A DNA stretch of 64,000 nucleotides, from positions 391,501 through 455,500 of the forward strand of contig NZ_CP072349.1 in NCBI RefSeq assembly GCF_018127965.1, in the 5' to 3' direction. A program made the translations under genes and the position numbers. Positions 43,572-50,695 of this stretch are shown here, in pieces (the first letter of the stretch is position 1; each line of letters opens with the position of its first letter). Origin of the DNA: Prevotella melaninogenica. Lineage in GTDB: Bacteria > Bacteroidota > Bacteroidia > Bacteroidales > Bacteroidaceae. Under the pieces are notes generated by a model. That model saw nothing but the letters and a program-made list of their open reading frames with translations. It was not told where the DNA came from and did no database searches.

Positions 43572-45704
43572 CTATATATACATAGGTGTCTCGTAATATC
43601 TACGATTGATGCGCAGCACACGCTTATTCTGTTCGAAATCATCTGAAAAGATATGGAGTAATGGTGTCATGAAGAAGTCAGCGACTTGTGTCATACCATT
43701 ACCATTCTTGTTGCGAAACATGTAGCACACTGGCTCGCTCTTCTTGTTGAGTCGTGGATAATAGCCACTCTCTTTCCACATCCTCTTGTACTCTTCGTTC
43801 TCTTGTACATAGTCTGGAGGGTCGTTCACATCGAACTCTTCGTCATCGAGGTTGTCTGCTTGCATACTCACCTTCATTGCAGACTTACGCTTGAGGACGA
43901 AAGGTTTTCTAAGCTCGTCAAACTGACCCTTGGTCAGATTGAGGTAAAAACAATAATTAGCCTTGTTAACAGTTATAACTGTGTCATCAGCGTAAGAAGA
44001 TAACTCGATGCATCGTGAGATTAATGGAACACGGTTGCCCCGAAAATCGCGAAGAAACACACCATGAGTATCCATGTAATTGTCTAAAAAAGATATTGTG
44101 CTGCCAATAGAATTAAAATCTATTCTGATACCAGCACGATACATATCTGCAAGTGCATGTAAGTAGTCGCTTTCTTCACCGTCTTTGGTCAGGGAACATC
44201 CGATGTCAGAAGACTCGAAGTAGCAGCAGATGCGACGTAATTCTTGAATATCATTACTTGAAGGACGACCTGAAACGTATACGATAGGTTCTTCGCCATA
44301 GCCATCGAGAAATTCCTGCATAATAGACGTAATTCTTGCAGGAGAATCATTTTTGAGATTCTCTTTAAGAGCGTCAAGCCCAAAGATACCAGACGGTGTA
44401 TTTGTTTGCTCGATCGATTCTTTTAAATTGGTACGAATGCTTCGCACCTTATTGTCTATTATTCCGATTTTACTTCGGAAATCTTCCGCAATTGATTTGA
44501 TATATTCCAAACCCAGAACAGAGTCTTGCACACACGCTACGAGGGAACAGATGGAGTTCAAGCAGTCTGTGATAACTGTCTCATCCTTGTAGCCTCGTGG
44601 AAGAATCATACGCTTGAACGCCTTTGGGAAAGGTTCTGTGAGTTCCTTTAACTTCTTGCTTGTAAGGCTGCCGTGTGCTTTAGCGAACTCGTCTGGGTCC
44701 ATACCTTTTTCAAGACGGATGCAGCGCACCTTTACCCCAGCCTTCAAAAGCAGCTCACAGTTCTTTAACGATGCCTTGACACCAGCAGGGTCGGCATCGT
44801 AAATCATTATGATGTCATCTGTGAAGCGAAGTAGTAATTTCACTTGATCTTCAGTGAATGCGGTGCCACTTCCACCTATAACATTCTCGACACCTACCTT
44901 ATGCAGAGACATTACGTCAAACTGACCTTCGACAAGATAAGCAAAGCCTGTCTTACCAATACTCTTGCGTGCCTGGTATAATCCGAATATGTGCTTACCT
45001 TTTGTAAACAGAGGCGTTTCGCCTGTGTTTACATATTTACCTGTCTTGTCATTTGGAGTTACAATTCGCCCAGAGAATCCTACGACATGACCTTGCATGT
45101 CGTAGAAAGGAAACATTAAGCGGTCACGGAACCTGTCGTATAAGCGACCTTCGCTATTCCCAAGTACATCTACTTCTTGCAGTAATTCTTGTGAATAACC
45201 AGCTCTTGACAGCTCTGTAAGAGCAAGATTACCCATAGGAGCATAACCAACACCGAAGTCGGTCAATGCTTTGTCGGGAAGACTATATCCACGTGATGCA
45301 AGGAAACTCTCTGCTTGCGCAAGGTTCTTCTGAAAGAACTTTGCAGCAGCGTCTATTGCGATGCGCTGCGCTTCCTTTTTCTTGTAGGCAGCTTCTTCCT
45401 CTGGTGTGAGTTCCTTGGTAGGGAACTCAATGCCTGCTTGATTAGCACACCAGCGCAGAGCCTCTATGAAGCTTAGGTTTAGGTGATGTTGTACAAAGGA
45501 TATAACATCTCCACTCGCTCCACACACGAAGCAGTGGTAAGTCTGTCTTGATGGGCTGACGACCATAGATGGCGAATGGTCATCATGGAAAGGGCACACG
45601 CCCTTATAGTTCGCACCTGTCTTGTGCAGGCGAGTAAAGGTTTCTATTACATTTACAATGTTTAGAGCTGACTTTACCTTTTCAATGAAATTTTTATCTA
45701 TCAT
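43572..45704 (-). CDS. DnaG-like primase
   Basis: 710 residues. CHC2-type zinc ribbon with Cys37, His40, Cys58 and Cys61 (CPFHDDHSP, YHCFVCGASG), then the DnaG catalytic core: DRLMFPFYDMQGHVVGFSGR, and TOPRIM motifs YLVEGQFDVMSLHKVG and IIMIYDADPAGVKA with the acidic residues. The C-terminal half beyond about residue 400 does not resemble DnaG and may recruit the downstream ATPase. Provides primers for replication of the element. Confidence 0.9.
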   Translation of the reverse strand: MIDKNFIEKVKSALNIVNVIETFTRLHKTGANYKGVCPFHDDHSPSMVVSPSRQTYHCFVCGASGDVISFVQHHLNLSFIEALRWCANQAGIEFPTKELTPEEEAAYKKKEAQRIAIDAAAKFFQKNLAQAESFLASRGYSLPDKALTDFGVGYAPMGNLALTELSRAGYSQELLQEVDVLGNSEGRLYDRFRDRLMFPFYDMQGHVVGFSGRIVTPNDKTGKYVNTGETPLFTKGKHIFGLYQARKSIGKTGFAYLVEGQFDVMSLHKVGVENVIGGSGTAFTEDQVKLLLRFTDDIIMIYDADPAGVKASLKNCELLLKAGVKVRCIRLEKGMDPDEFAKAHGSLTSKKLKELTEPFPKAFKRMILPRGYKDETVITDCLNSICSLVACVQDSVLGLEYIKSIAEDFRSKIGIIDNKVRSIRTNLKESIEQTNTPSGIFGLDALKENLKNDSPARITSIMQEFLDGYGEEPIVYVSGRPSSNDIQELRRICCYFESSDIGCSLTKDGEESDYLHALADMYRAGIRIDFNSIGSTISFLDNYMDTHGVFLRDFRGNRVPLISRCIELSSYADDTVITVNKANYCFYLNLTKGQFDELRKPFVLKRKSAMKVSMQADNLDDEEFDVNDPPDYVQENEEYKRMWKESGYYPRLNKKSEPVCYMFRNKNGNGMTQVADFFMTPLLHIFSDDFEQNKRVLRINRRYYETPMYI

Positions 45705-45709
45705 ATTCC

Positions 45710-46119
45710 TTATTCTTCATTTTCCTCGAACAAATCCAATTGGCGTGAGTCAAGTGCTTCTTGCAAAGTTACGCCTAAGTATTCAGCTACCGCAGCATAC
45801 TCCTTACTGTGATGTTTTTTCGTCCATAGTATAAGTCCCAAAAACGACGTTGATTAATTCCCGTTTCTGTGTAAAATGTTCTTGTAGGCGTGAAGTCTTC
45901 GGGGTGTCGGTACTTTATCTTCAACATTTCCATAAGGATATTGCGCTTGACTTGCAATCCGACAGTAAGGCGATTGCGCAATGCAAAGAGGCGAACAGAC
46001 ATAGCACTTCTATTCAATGCTCTTCCCATCTGTTCAAATGACAGCTTACCAAGATTATTCTTGACAAAGGTAGCATCACCTTCTGTCCACCGTTTATTAG
46101 CTATTTTGTTTCTAATCAT
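45710..46119 (-). CDS. HTH protein with a possible -1 frameshift (136 aa if joined)
   Basis: The frame from 46119 encodes 110 residues (WTEGDATFVKNNLGKLSFEQMGRALNRSAMSVRLFALRNRL is a SANT/HTH-like segment) and ends just after YYGRKNITVRSMLR. In the -1 frame the sequence continues as HHSKEYAAVAEYLGVTLQEALDSRQLDLFEENEE and stops at 45710, six bases before the primase. The crossing point is CGA AAA AAC, i.e. the heptamer A-AAA-AAC (45821-45815 region). Seven As instead of six would also join the frames. Programmed frameshift, mutation or sequencing error are all possible. Confidence 0.6.
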
Positions 46120-46151
46120 ATCTATAGGAGTCTAAGTTAAGAAAATAATAT

Positions 46152-46343
46152 CTAAACATCCTTCAGAAACAGCACATGGTTGTACTGGAGGTCAAAACAC
46201 AAAATCGTTGTAGCTTCGGTTGGATGAATGCGCCCAAGTTGAACCTGAGCGTATATCCGTAGAGCTTCGTGTAATAATCGAAGTTCTCGTTCTGAAAGGT
46301 CTTGTATGGAGAATTTTCCCCAGTTATCTTTATCTATAAACAT
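46152..46343 (-). CDS. Small hypothetical early protein (63 aa)
   Basis: MFIDKDNWGKFSIQDLSERELRLLHEALRIYAQVQLGRIHPTEA... then TTILCFDLQYNHVLFL. Helical; overlaps the stop of the 55-aa gene by ten bases. Part of the minus-strand early operon. No family recognised. Confidence 0.55.
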   Translation of the reverse strand: MFIDKDNWGKFSIQDLSERELRLLHEALRIYAQVQLGRIHPTEATTILCFDLQYNHVLFLKDV

Positions 46344-46501
46344 TTCTTTCTTAGATATTCTGTCACATCCTGCCTGATTTCCTTTCGTAGTGACGGAGGT
46401 AATGTTAACTTTTGATTAGGAGCCTTGTAAGAAAACTGAAAAGACATCCTAAAACCCATTTTGCGGATTGCCTTTTTTCTAACTTTTCTAATGCTGGTCA
46501 T
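46334..46501 (-). CDS. Small basic early protein (55 aa)
   Basis: MTSIRKVRKKAIRKMGFRMS then FQFSYKAPNQKLTLPPSLRK and EIRQDVTEYLRKKCL. Its ATG lies two bases after the stop of the 84-aa gene and its end overlaps the next gene's start, which supports translation. Strongly basic, so it may bind nucleic acid. Confidence 0.55.
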   Translation of the reverse strand: MTSIRKVRKKAIRKMGFRMSFQFSYKAPNQKLTLPPSLRKEIRQDVTEYLRKKCL

Positions 46502-46503
46502 AG

Positions 46504-46758
46504 TTATTCAAATTTAAGGTCATACAATTTGTTTCTTTCCAGCGAGCTACCAAAGACTCCTACAAGGTCACCATCTTCTTTATTTTCTCTCCATTCAAAT
46601 TCAGTAGAGAAACCCTCTCCTTTTTCATTCCAAATGATACCTTCATTCTCGAGATGACCCGTCGCTTGGCGGACATGTCCATGGCTTAGTTTCATCTCGT
46701 CGATTACGATAGCTAAGCCTAATAAGTCAATTGCTTTTTCAAATTCCTTTGTTTTCAT
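46504..46758 (-). CDS. Small hypothetical early protein (84 aa)
   Basis: MKTKEFEKAIDLLGLAIVIDEMKLSHGHVRQATGHLENEG followed by a beta segment EFEWRENKEDGDLVGVFGSS. It overlaps the 42-aa gene by four bases (ATGA). The start region could be a winged-helix, but that is weak. Function unknown. Confidence 0.55.
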   Translation of the reverse strand: MKTKEFEKAIDLLGLAIVIDEMKLSHGHVRQATGHLENEGIIWNEKGEGFSTEFEWRENKEDGDLVGVFGSSLERNKLYDLKFE

Positions 46759-46883
46759 AAGATTGTTTTATTTGTTTTACATTCTTTTTCCGTAGAATAC
46801 TGAACATACTTTTCAAGTAAGGTACAGTAAATACCATTTATGCACATGCGATGAGAATCACAGTTTAGACATTCTTTATGCAT
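46755..46883 (-). CDS. Cys-rich mini-protein (42 aa)
   Basis: MHKECLNCDSHRMCINGIYC then TLLEKYVQYSTEKECKTNKTIL. Five cysteines (CxxC, C, C, C) suggest a small zinc-binding domain. The ATG overlaps the stop of the Cro-like gene (ATGCATAA) and the stop overlaps the next ATG (ATGA), so translation coupling is likely. This gene is easily missed because of its size. Confidence 0.6.
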   Translation of the reverse strand: MHKECLNCDSHRMCINGIYCTLLEKYVQYSTEKECKTNKTIL

Positions 46884-47073
46884 CAGGGAAGAGCTCGTTT
46901 TCAGGTATGTTAAGATAGTCTGAGATTACCTTTCTCTTCTGTGGGGCTGGAGTAAAGTCGCCCCTTAACCATCTATAGACAGTACTTTCATTAACACGGC
47001 ATAACTTCATAATCTTTGATATCTCTTCTTTGCGCTGATTAGGAAGAGAATATATGTACTCTTTGAATCTCAT
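46876..47073 (-). CDS. Cro-like HTH regulator (65 aa)
   Basis: EEISKIMKLCRVNESTVYRWLRGDFTPAPQKRKVISDYLNI is a helix-turn-helix of the XRE type (turn around CRVNESTVYRWL). First gene of the early operon and divergent from the repressor, the arrangement of Cro. Shares a 150-bp control region with it. Confidence 0.7.
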   Translation of the reverse strand: MRFKEYIYSLPNQRKEEISKIMKLCRVNESTVYRWLRGDFTPAPQKRKVISDYLNIPENELFPDA

Positions 47074-47131
47074 TTTTATTTTTTTATATTCATTTTATTG
47101 CGCCCTCGATATATTTTTATTATTTTCGTGG

Positions 47132-47148
47132 CGCAAGTAATACTTGCG
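47132..47148. promoter_or_regulatory. Operator-like dyad CGCAAGTAATACTTGCG
   Basis: Eight-base arms around a central A, in the cro/repressor divide, followed by TAGCGCAA, a further half-site. Its arms CGCAA...TTGCG are the same as in the two cargo promoters at 19180 and 21882. Confidence 0.7.
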
Positions 47149-47183
47149 TAGCGCAAAGGTCTAACATTTATTTGAAATAACAA

Positions 47184-47214
47184 AATAAATGAGAGATTAT
47201 TTCTCTCATTTATT
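47184..47214. promoter_or_regulatory. Second dyad before the repressor (13-bp arms)
   Basis: AATAAATGAGAGA and TCTCTCATTTATT around TTATT, directly upstream of the repressor ATG; an operator or mRNA hairpin. Confidence 0.5.
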
Positions 47215-47222
47215 AAAAAATA

Positions 47223-47594
47223 ATGAAAATGGAAGAAGAAACTATTACTAATCGCATCGTTCAATTGATGAACAAAGAAGGGCATACGATAAATACGTTC
47301 GCTCGAAAATTGAATATATCTTGGACTTCGGCTAATAATATCATCACTGGTCGCAACGCACCTAATTATGAAACCATAGTTAAGATTTTAACGAGTTTTG
47401 AAAACATTGATGCTAACTGGTTGATAATGGGGCAGGAAAGACGAGAAGAAACTAATGAGGATAAACTTTATTCTGTTATTTCGATGCAACAGAAAACCAT
47501 AGAAAATCAACAGAGAACAATAGACCGATTAACAGCGAAGCTCGTTGAAAACGTATCTGAAGATTCTGTTAAAAAAGTGGCGGATGTCGTATAA
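47223..47594 (+). CDS. CI-type repressor (HTH_XRE, 123 aa)
   Basis: N-terminal XRE domain (IVQLMNKEGHTINTFARKLNISWTSANNIITGRNAPNYETIVKI) with a coiled-coil C-terminal region (MQQKTIENQQRTIDRLTAKLVE) that likely dimerises. The only plus-strand gene near the right end, so it is the lysogeny-type repressor opposite cro. No C-terminal protease domain is visible, so it would not self-cleave like LexA-type repressors. Confidence 0.78.
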   Translation: MKMEEETITNRIVQLMNKEGHTINTFARKLNISWTSANNIITGRNAPNYETIVKILTSFENIDANWLIMGQERREETNEDKLYSVISMQQKTIENQQRTIDRLTAKLVENVSEDSVKKVADVV

Positions 47595-47707
47595 TTAAGA
47601 TGCGCCTAAAAGGTTTTTAAGAGTGTTTTTACGGTGTTTTTATTCAAACATTTTAATTAAAAAATCACTCAAATATTTGATAGTAAAGACAATGTAAGAT
47701 TTATATT

Positions 47708-47762
47708 GTCGGTGAAAACTCGGTGAAAATTAACTAAGAACTAAAAATAACCCTATTGAATA
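47708..47762. promoter_or_regulatory. Right-end arm sites of the element
   Basis: GTCGGTGAA at 47708-47716 and CTCGGTGAA at 47719-47727 repeat the left-end motif, and CCCTATTGAATA at 47751-47762 is the complement of TATTCAATAGGG at the left end. Confidence 0.6.
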
Positions 47763-47797
47763 TCAGCAAGTTAGAAAGGTGAAATCTAAATCTGAAA

Positions 47798-47812
47798 TCT
47801 GGTCATCCCGAC
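47798..47812 (+). other. attR (15-bp core)
   Basis: TCTGGTCATCCCGAC, identical to attL. The following bases are the terminator of the tRNA-Pro transcript in the uninterrupted genome. Confidence 0.9.
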
Positions 47813-47814
47813 AG

Positions 47815-47850
47815 AAAAAGGGAAGAAGCCGTCTGGTTTCTTCCCTTTTT
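47815..47850. terminator. Terminator of tRNA-Pro, also serving dusB
   Basis: AAAAAGGGAAGAA and TTCTTCCCTTTTT form a 13-bp stem with T/A runs on both sides, so it works on either strand. Confidence 0.8.
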
Positions 47851-47909
47851 GGTTTTATTGGGCTAATTAGCCTTATTAGCCTAATTAGGCCTATAAGCCT
47901 TATTAATTA

Positions 47910-48866
47910 TCATTCTCTTAGTTTTTCTCTGCAATCTTCAAGGATTGCCATCAACTCATCCATCTTTGTTGTGCGCAACATAGCGATGCGTGTCTTCTTA
48001 AAATCAGGGATTCCTTTGAAGATTGGCGATGCTGCTAAGTGTCGACGTGTGTGCAAGATACCACGATGTTCGTCGATACGTTCCACATTAATGCGTAGCA
48101 TTTCTTCAAGTATATCTATCTTGTCATCGATAGTCAACTGCTTCTCACCTTGATTAAAGAGCCACGGACAGCCGAAGGTTGCACGACCAATCATCACCGC
48201 ATCAACACCATAACGGTCAAACTTCTCGTGCGCTTCTTCAATACTTGTAACATCACCATTGCCAATGATGGGGATATGGATGCGTGGATTGTTCTTCACC
48301 TCACCAATCAATGTCCAGTCAGCTTCGCCTGTATACATCTGTGCGCGAGTACGTCCATGAATGGTTAATGCCTGTATACCACAGTCTTGTAGCTGTTCTG
48401 CAAGGTCGGTAATAATCAAATTATCGTTGTCCCAACCTAATCGAGTCTTCACAGTGACAGGTGTGTTGACAGCCTTTACCACCTCTCGTGTGATATCAAG
48501 TAGCAGTGGGATGTTCTTCAACATACCAGAGCCAGCACCCTTGTTAGCCACTTTCTTCACCGGACAACCAAAGTTAATGTCAATCACATCGGGCTTTACC
48601 TGTTCTACAATCTTGGCTGCTTCAACCATTGAAGCTACATCTCTGCCGTATATCTGTATGCCTACAGGGCGCTCACTATCGTCAATGACTATCTTTGCAA
48701 GTGTTGATTTGATATTACGGATAACTGCATCAGCCGACACAAACTCCGTATATACCATGGCTGCACCGAAGCGTTTGCACATCTTTCGGAAGCCAATATC
48801 CGTCACATCTTCCATTGGAGCCAAGAATAGTGGGCGTTCCCCCAAATCTATTGTTCCTATTTTCAT
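47910..48866 (-). CDS. dusB: tRNA-dihydrouridine synthase
   Basis: About 318 residues from the ATG at 48866. FMN-dependent reduction of uridines in tRNA. LFLAPMEDVTDIGFRKMCKRFGA, then DINFGCPVKKVANKGAGSGML with the catalytic Cys, VTVKTRLGWD and VMIGRATFGCPWLF are DUS motifs. The -7 box ends six bases before the ATG, so the message is nearly leaderless. Start at 48917 would lie upstream of the promoter. Confidence 0.95.
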   Translation of the reverse strand: MKIGTIDLGERPLFLAPMEDVTDIGFRKMCKRFGAAMVYTEFVSADAVIRNIKSTLAKIVIDDSERPVGIQIYGRDVASMVEAAKIVEQVKPDVIDINFGCPVKKVANKGAGSGMLKNIPLLLDITREVVKAVNTPVTVKTRLGWDNDNLIITDLAEQLQDCGIQALTIHGRTRAQMYTGEADWTLIGEVKNNPRIHIPIIGNGDVTSIEEAHEKFDRYGVDAVMIGRATFGCPWLFNQGEKQLTIDDKIDILEEMLRINVERIDEHRGILHTRRHLAASPIFKGIPDFKKTRIAMLRTTKMDELMAILEDCREKLRE

Positions 48867-48871
48867 AGGTG

Positions 48872-48879
48872 CAAAGGTA
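48872..48879 (-). promoter_or_regulatory. -7 box for dusB (TACCTTTG)
   Basis: Minus-strand TAnnTTTG only six bases before the ATG, predicting a leaderless or very short-leader message. Confidence 0.6.
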
Positions 48880-48947
48880 ACGAAAAGGCTTTGAATAGTA
48901 AAGGAGTAAGAAGGCAAAAAAGCAAAAAGAGGGAATGTTTTAATGTC

Positions 48948-49524
48948 CTTCCGTTAAATGTATGGACGCTTTTCGTATTGCTTTAACGTAAGAGCCGAGG
49001 TTGCTCATTAAACAAAAATATGGCTAAGACAGTCAGCATTCTATCCGATTATCATCCTTTTTCATTGAAAATCATTTCTTTTTGGACTTCAAAAATAGGC
49101 AGACAGTGATTTGAAAAATCATTACATAATTTCAAGGAAAACTTCTATAACTAACGGCAAAAACACATATAAGAAGTAGGTTTGTAATCAACAGAGAATC
49201 AATTGGTTATCAAGTAGTAAAATAAAAGGTGCTTAATCGGACTTCAAAAGGGCGTTAGTAAGGGGCTTAAAGGGCACCTTTTGCAAGTCAATTAGGCGTC
49301 TTTAAGAACCCCAAAGAGCATGTATTGGTTTTGAGTCGCACGAAAATAATTTACAAACTTCATATAGTAAGGGAATACGTTGATAGTAGAAGACAGATAG
49401 ACATTGCACCTAATTGCGTTTATCATGTAGTTATCCCTCTTTGTAAAACCATCTAATTAGAGGTAATCATACCATGTATGCGGATGAATCTCATTCTATT
49501 AACAATCTACGCATTTAACGGAAG
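48948..49524. mobile_element. Non-coding element with 13-bp inverted ends (577 bp)
   Basis: CTTCCGTTAAATG at 48948-48960 has its exact complement CATTTAACGGAAG at 49512-49524. The interior has no convincing gene, and no target duplication is obvious. This fits a MITE or an eroded IS and accounts for most of the gap between dusB and the DUF3791 operon. Confidence 0.55.
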
Positions 49525-49610
49525 AACTGTTTTTAAAAGCTAATAGGGTAGGGAAATGAAAAGGAAAGGGAAGAAAAGAGGAATGATATTTTTCAATCTT
49601 AAATATTTTG

Positions 49611-49637
49611 TACTACACAAAATATGTAGTATTTTTG
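49611..49637 (+). promoter_or_regulatory. Promoter and operator of the DUF3791/DUF3990 operon
   Basis: TACTACA (49611-49617) and TGTAGTA (49625-49631) form a dyad that overlaps the -7 box TATTTTTG (49630-49637), a position suited for repression. Start codon follows 20 bp later. Confidence 0.65.
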
Positions 49638-49657
49638 CAATATAAAGTTCACGTATT

Positions 49658-49876
49658 ATGGATGATCAGTATAAAATCCCCTATTTGAACGCTGTTATCA
49701 GAACGTTTGGCAATCGCTTTAACTTGACGGTACAGCAATCTTTCCGCTATCTTTATAACTTTAAAGGAATACAATTTCTTTTAGAGTATTATGACGTGGA
49801 ACATACATTGTCTATAGATGATACGGTAGATGACCTTATCAAAGTTTGTCAAAAGAATGGAGGAGAATTAGCATGA
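49658..49876 (+). CDS. DUF3791 protein, probable antitoxin
   Basis: 72 residues. IPYLNAVIRTFGNRFNLTVQQSFRYLYNFKGIQFLLEYYDVEHTLSIDDTVDDL is the DUF3791 pattern. First gene of a three-gene operon. DUF3791 proteins usually sit before a DUF3990 protein and are thought to be antitoxins. Overlaps the next gene by four bases. Confidence 0.8.
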   Translation: MDDQYKIPYLNAVIRTFGNRFNLTVQQSFRYLYNFKGIQFLLEYYDVEHTLSIDDTVDDLIKVCQKNGGELA

Positions 49877-50346
49877 GACTTTATCATGGTACTAATATTG
49901 ATTTTTCAGAGATTGATCTCGCAAAGTCTTTCCCGCTAAAAGACTTCGGACAAGGCTTTTACTTGACGACAATACGTGAGCAGGCAGAACGAATGGCGAA
50001 ACGAAAACACGAAGCATTGGGGGGCAAAGCCATTGTACAAGAGTATGAATTCGATGAGAGTGCCTTACATAAAGGTGATTTGAAAGTGCTGATTTTTGAA
50101 GGAACTACCCCTGAATGGGCAACATTTATCTTTAATAATAGGTCAAGAAACAAAAACTATCAGCATGATTATGATATCGTTGTCGGACCTATAGCAGATG
50201 ATGGAGTAGCCTTTCTTATTAACCAATACACGACGGGAGCAGTCACTTTGGCACAGTTTACAAGGATGCTTAAGTTTAAGAAGCTCAGTAATCAGTATTT
50301 CTTTGGAACTGAAAAGGCTGTAAAATTATTAAGTAGAATAAAGTAA
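49873..50346 (+). CDS. DUF3990 protein, ADP-ribosyltransferase-like toxin
   Basis: About 157 residues. Starts MRLYHGTN, then DFGQGFYLTTIREQAERMAKRKH, which matches the DUF3990 pattern (YHGS... DFGkGFYlT...) related to ADP-ribosyltransferases (H-Y-E class). The ATG at 49873 overlaps DUF3791 and agrees with the conserved N-terminus, whereas 49846 would add nine residues. It is followed by a second DUF3791-like gene that overlaps it by one base. Target unknown. Confidence 0.8.
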   Translation: MRLYHGTNIDFSEIDLAKSFPLKDFGQGFYLTTIREQAERMAKRKHEALGGKAIVQEYEFDESALHKGDLKVLIFEGTTPEWATFIFNNRSRNKNYQHDYDIVVGPIADDGVAFLINQYTTGAVTLAQFTRMLKFKKLSNQYFFGTEKAVKLLSRIK

Positions 50347-50582
50347 TGACTCAACAAGAAAGATTTAAACACCTTGTCAATTTCACGATTGATGAGCTGA
50401 CAACTTATCTTATAAAAGACTTTCATTTGGATCCTGCAGAAGCTTTGGATATTGTTTATTCTTCAAAGACACTTGAACTTCTGCAGAACAAACGGACTGG
50501 ACTTTATGACCAAAGTCCAGGCTATGTGTATCATTTGCTCAAGCATGAGTATAAGACTGGGCAATTACCACAAGTCAACTAA
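50346..50582 (+). CDS. Second DUF3791-like protein
   Basis: 78 residues with VNFTIDELTTYLIKDFHLDPAEALDIVYSSKTLELLQNKRTGLYDQSPGYVYHLLKHEY, a helical DUF3791-like protein. It begins at the DUF3990 stop codon, so the operon carries an antitoxin-type gene on each side of the toxin-type gene. It may be a co-antitoxin or stabiliser. Confidence 0.7.
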   Translation: MTQQERFKHLVNFTIDELTTYLIKDFHLDPAEALDIVYSSKTLELLQNKRTGLYDQSPGYVYHLLKHEYKTGQLPQVN

Positions 50583-50652
50583 TCTTTATTAAAACGATTA
50601 TCTAAATTTAATTTACAGCCATCTTTGCAACCGAGTTGCAAAACATAATCTT

Positions 50653-50660
50653 TATCTTTG
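50653..50660 (+). promoter_or_regulatory. -7 box for the P-type ATPase (TATCTTTG)
   Basis: TAnnTTTG match, 35 bp upstream of the ATG at 50696. Confidence 0.55.
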
Positions 50661-50695
50661 CAGCAGAATATTAATGCAGTAACAGGTTTTAGATT

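Larger units (their letters stand above)
14980..47812. mobile_element. Integrated capsid-encoding element in tRNA-Pro (32.8 kb)
   Basis: Bounded by a 15-bp direct repeat, TCTGGTCATCCCGAC, at 14980-14994 (tRNA 3' end) and 47798-47812. Right after the right copy comes a terminator hairpin that would naturally follow the tRNA. Inside are recombinases (left, plus strand), a repressor switch (right), replication genes, protease, capsid, portal and terminase (minus strand), and cargo. No tail, holin or lysin gene was recognised. Two insertion sequences, an IS66 deletion derivative and a 2.1-kb DDE element, have landed in it, so it may be decaying. It could be a capsid-forming satellite, a tail-deleted prophage, or an unfamiliar phage whose tail genes I cannot recognise. 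Confidence 0.88.

Noticed and set aside
47076..47285. Minus-strand frame overlapping the repressor start
   Set aside because: Lies across the control region with operator dyads and is antisense to the repressor.
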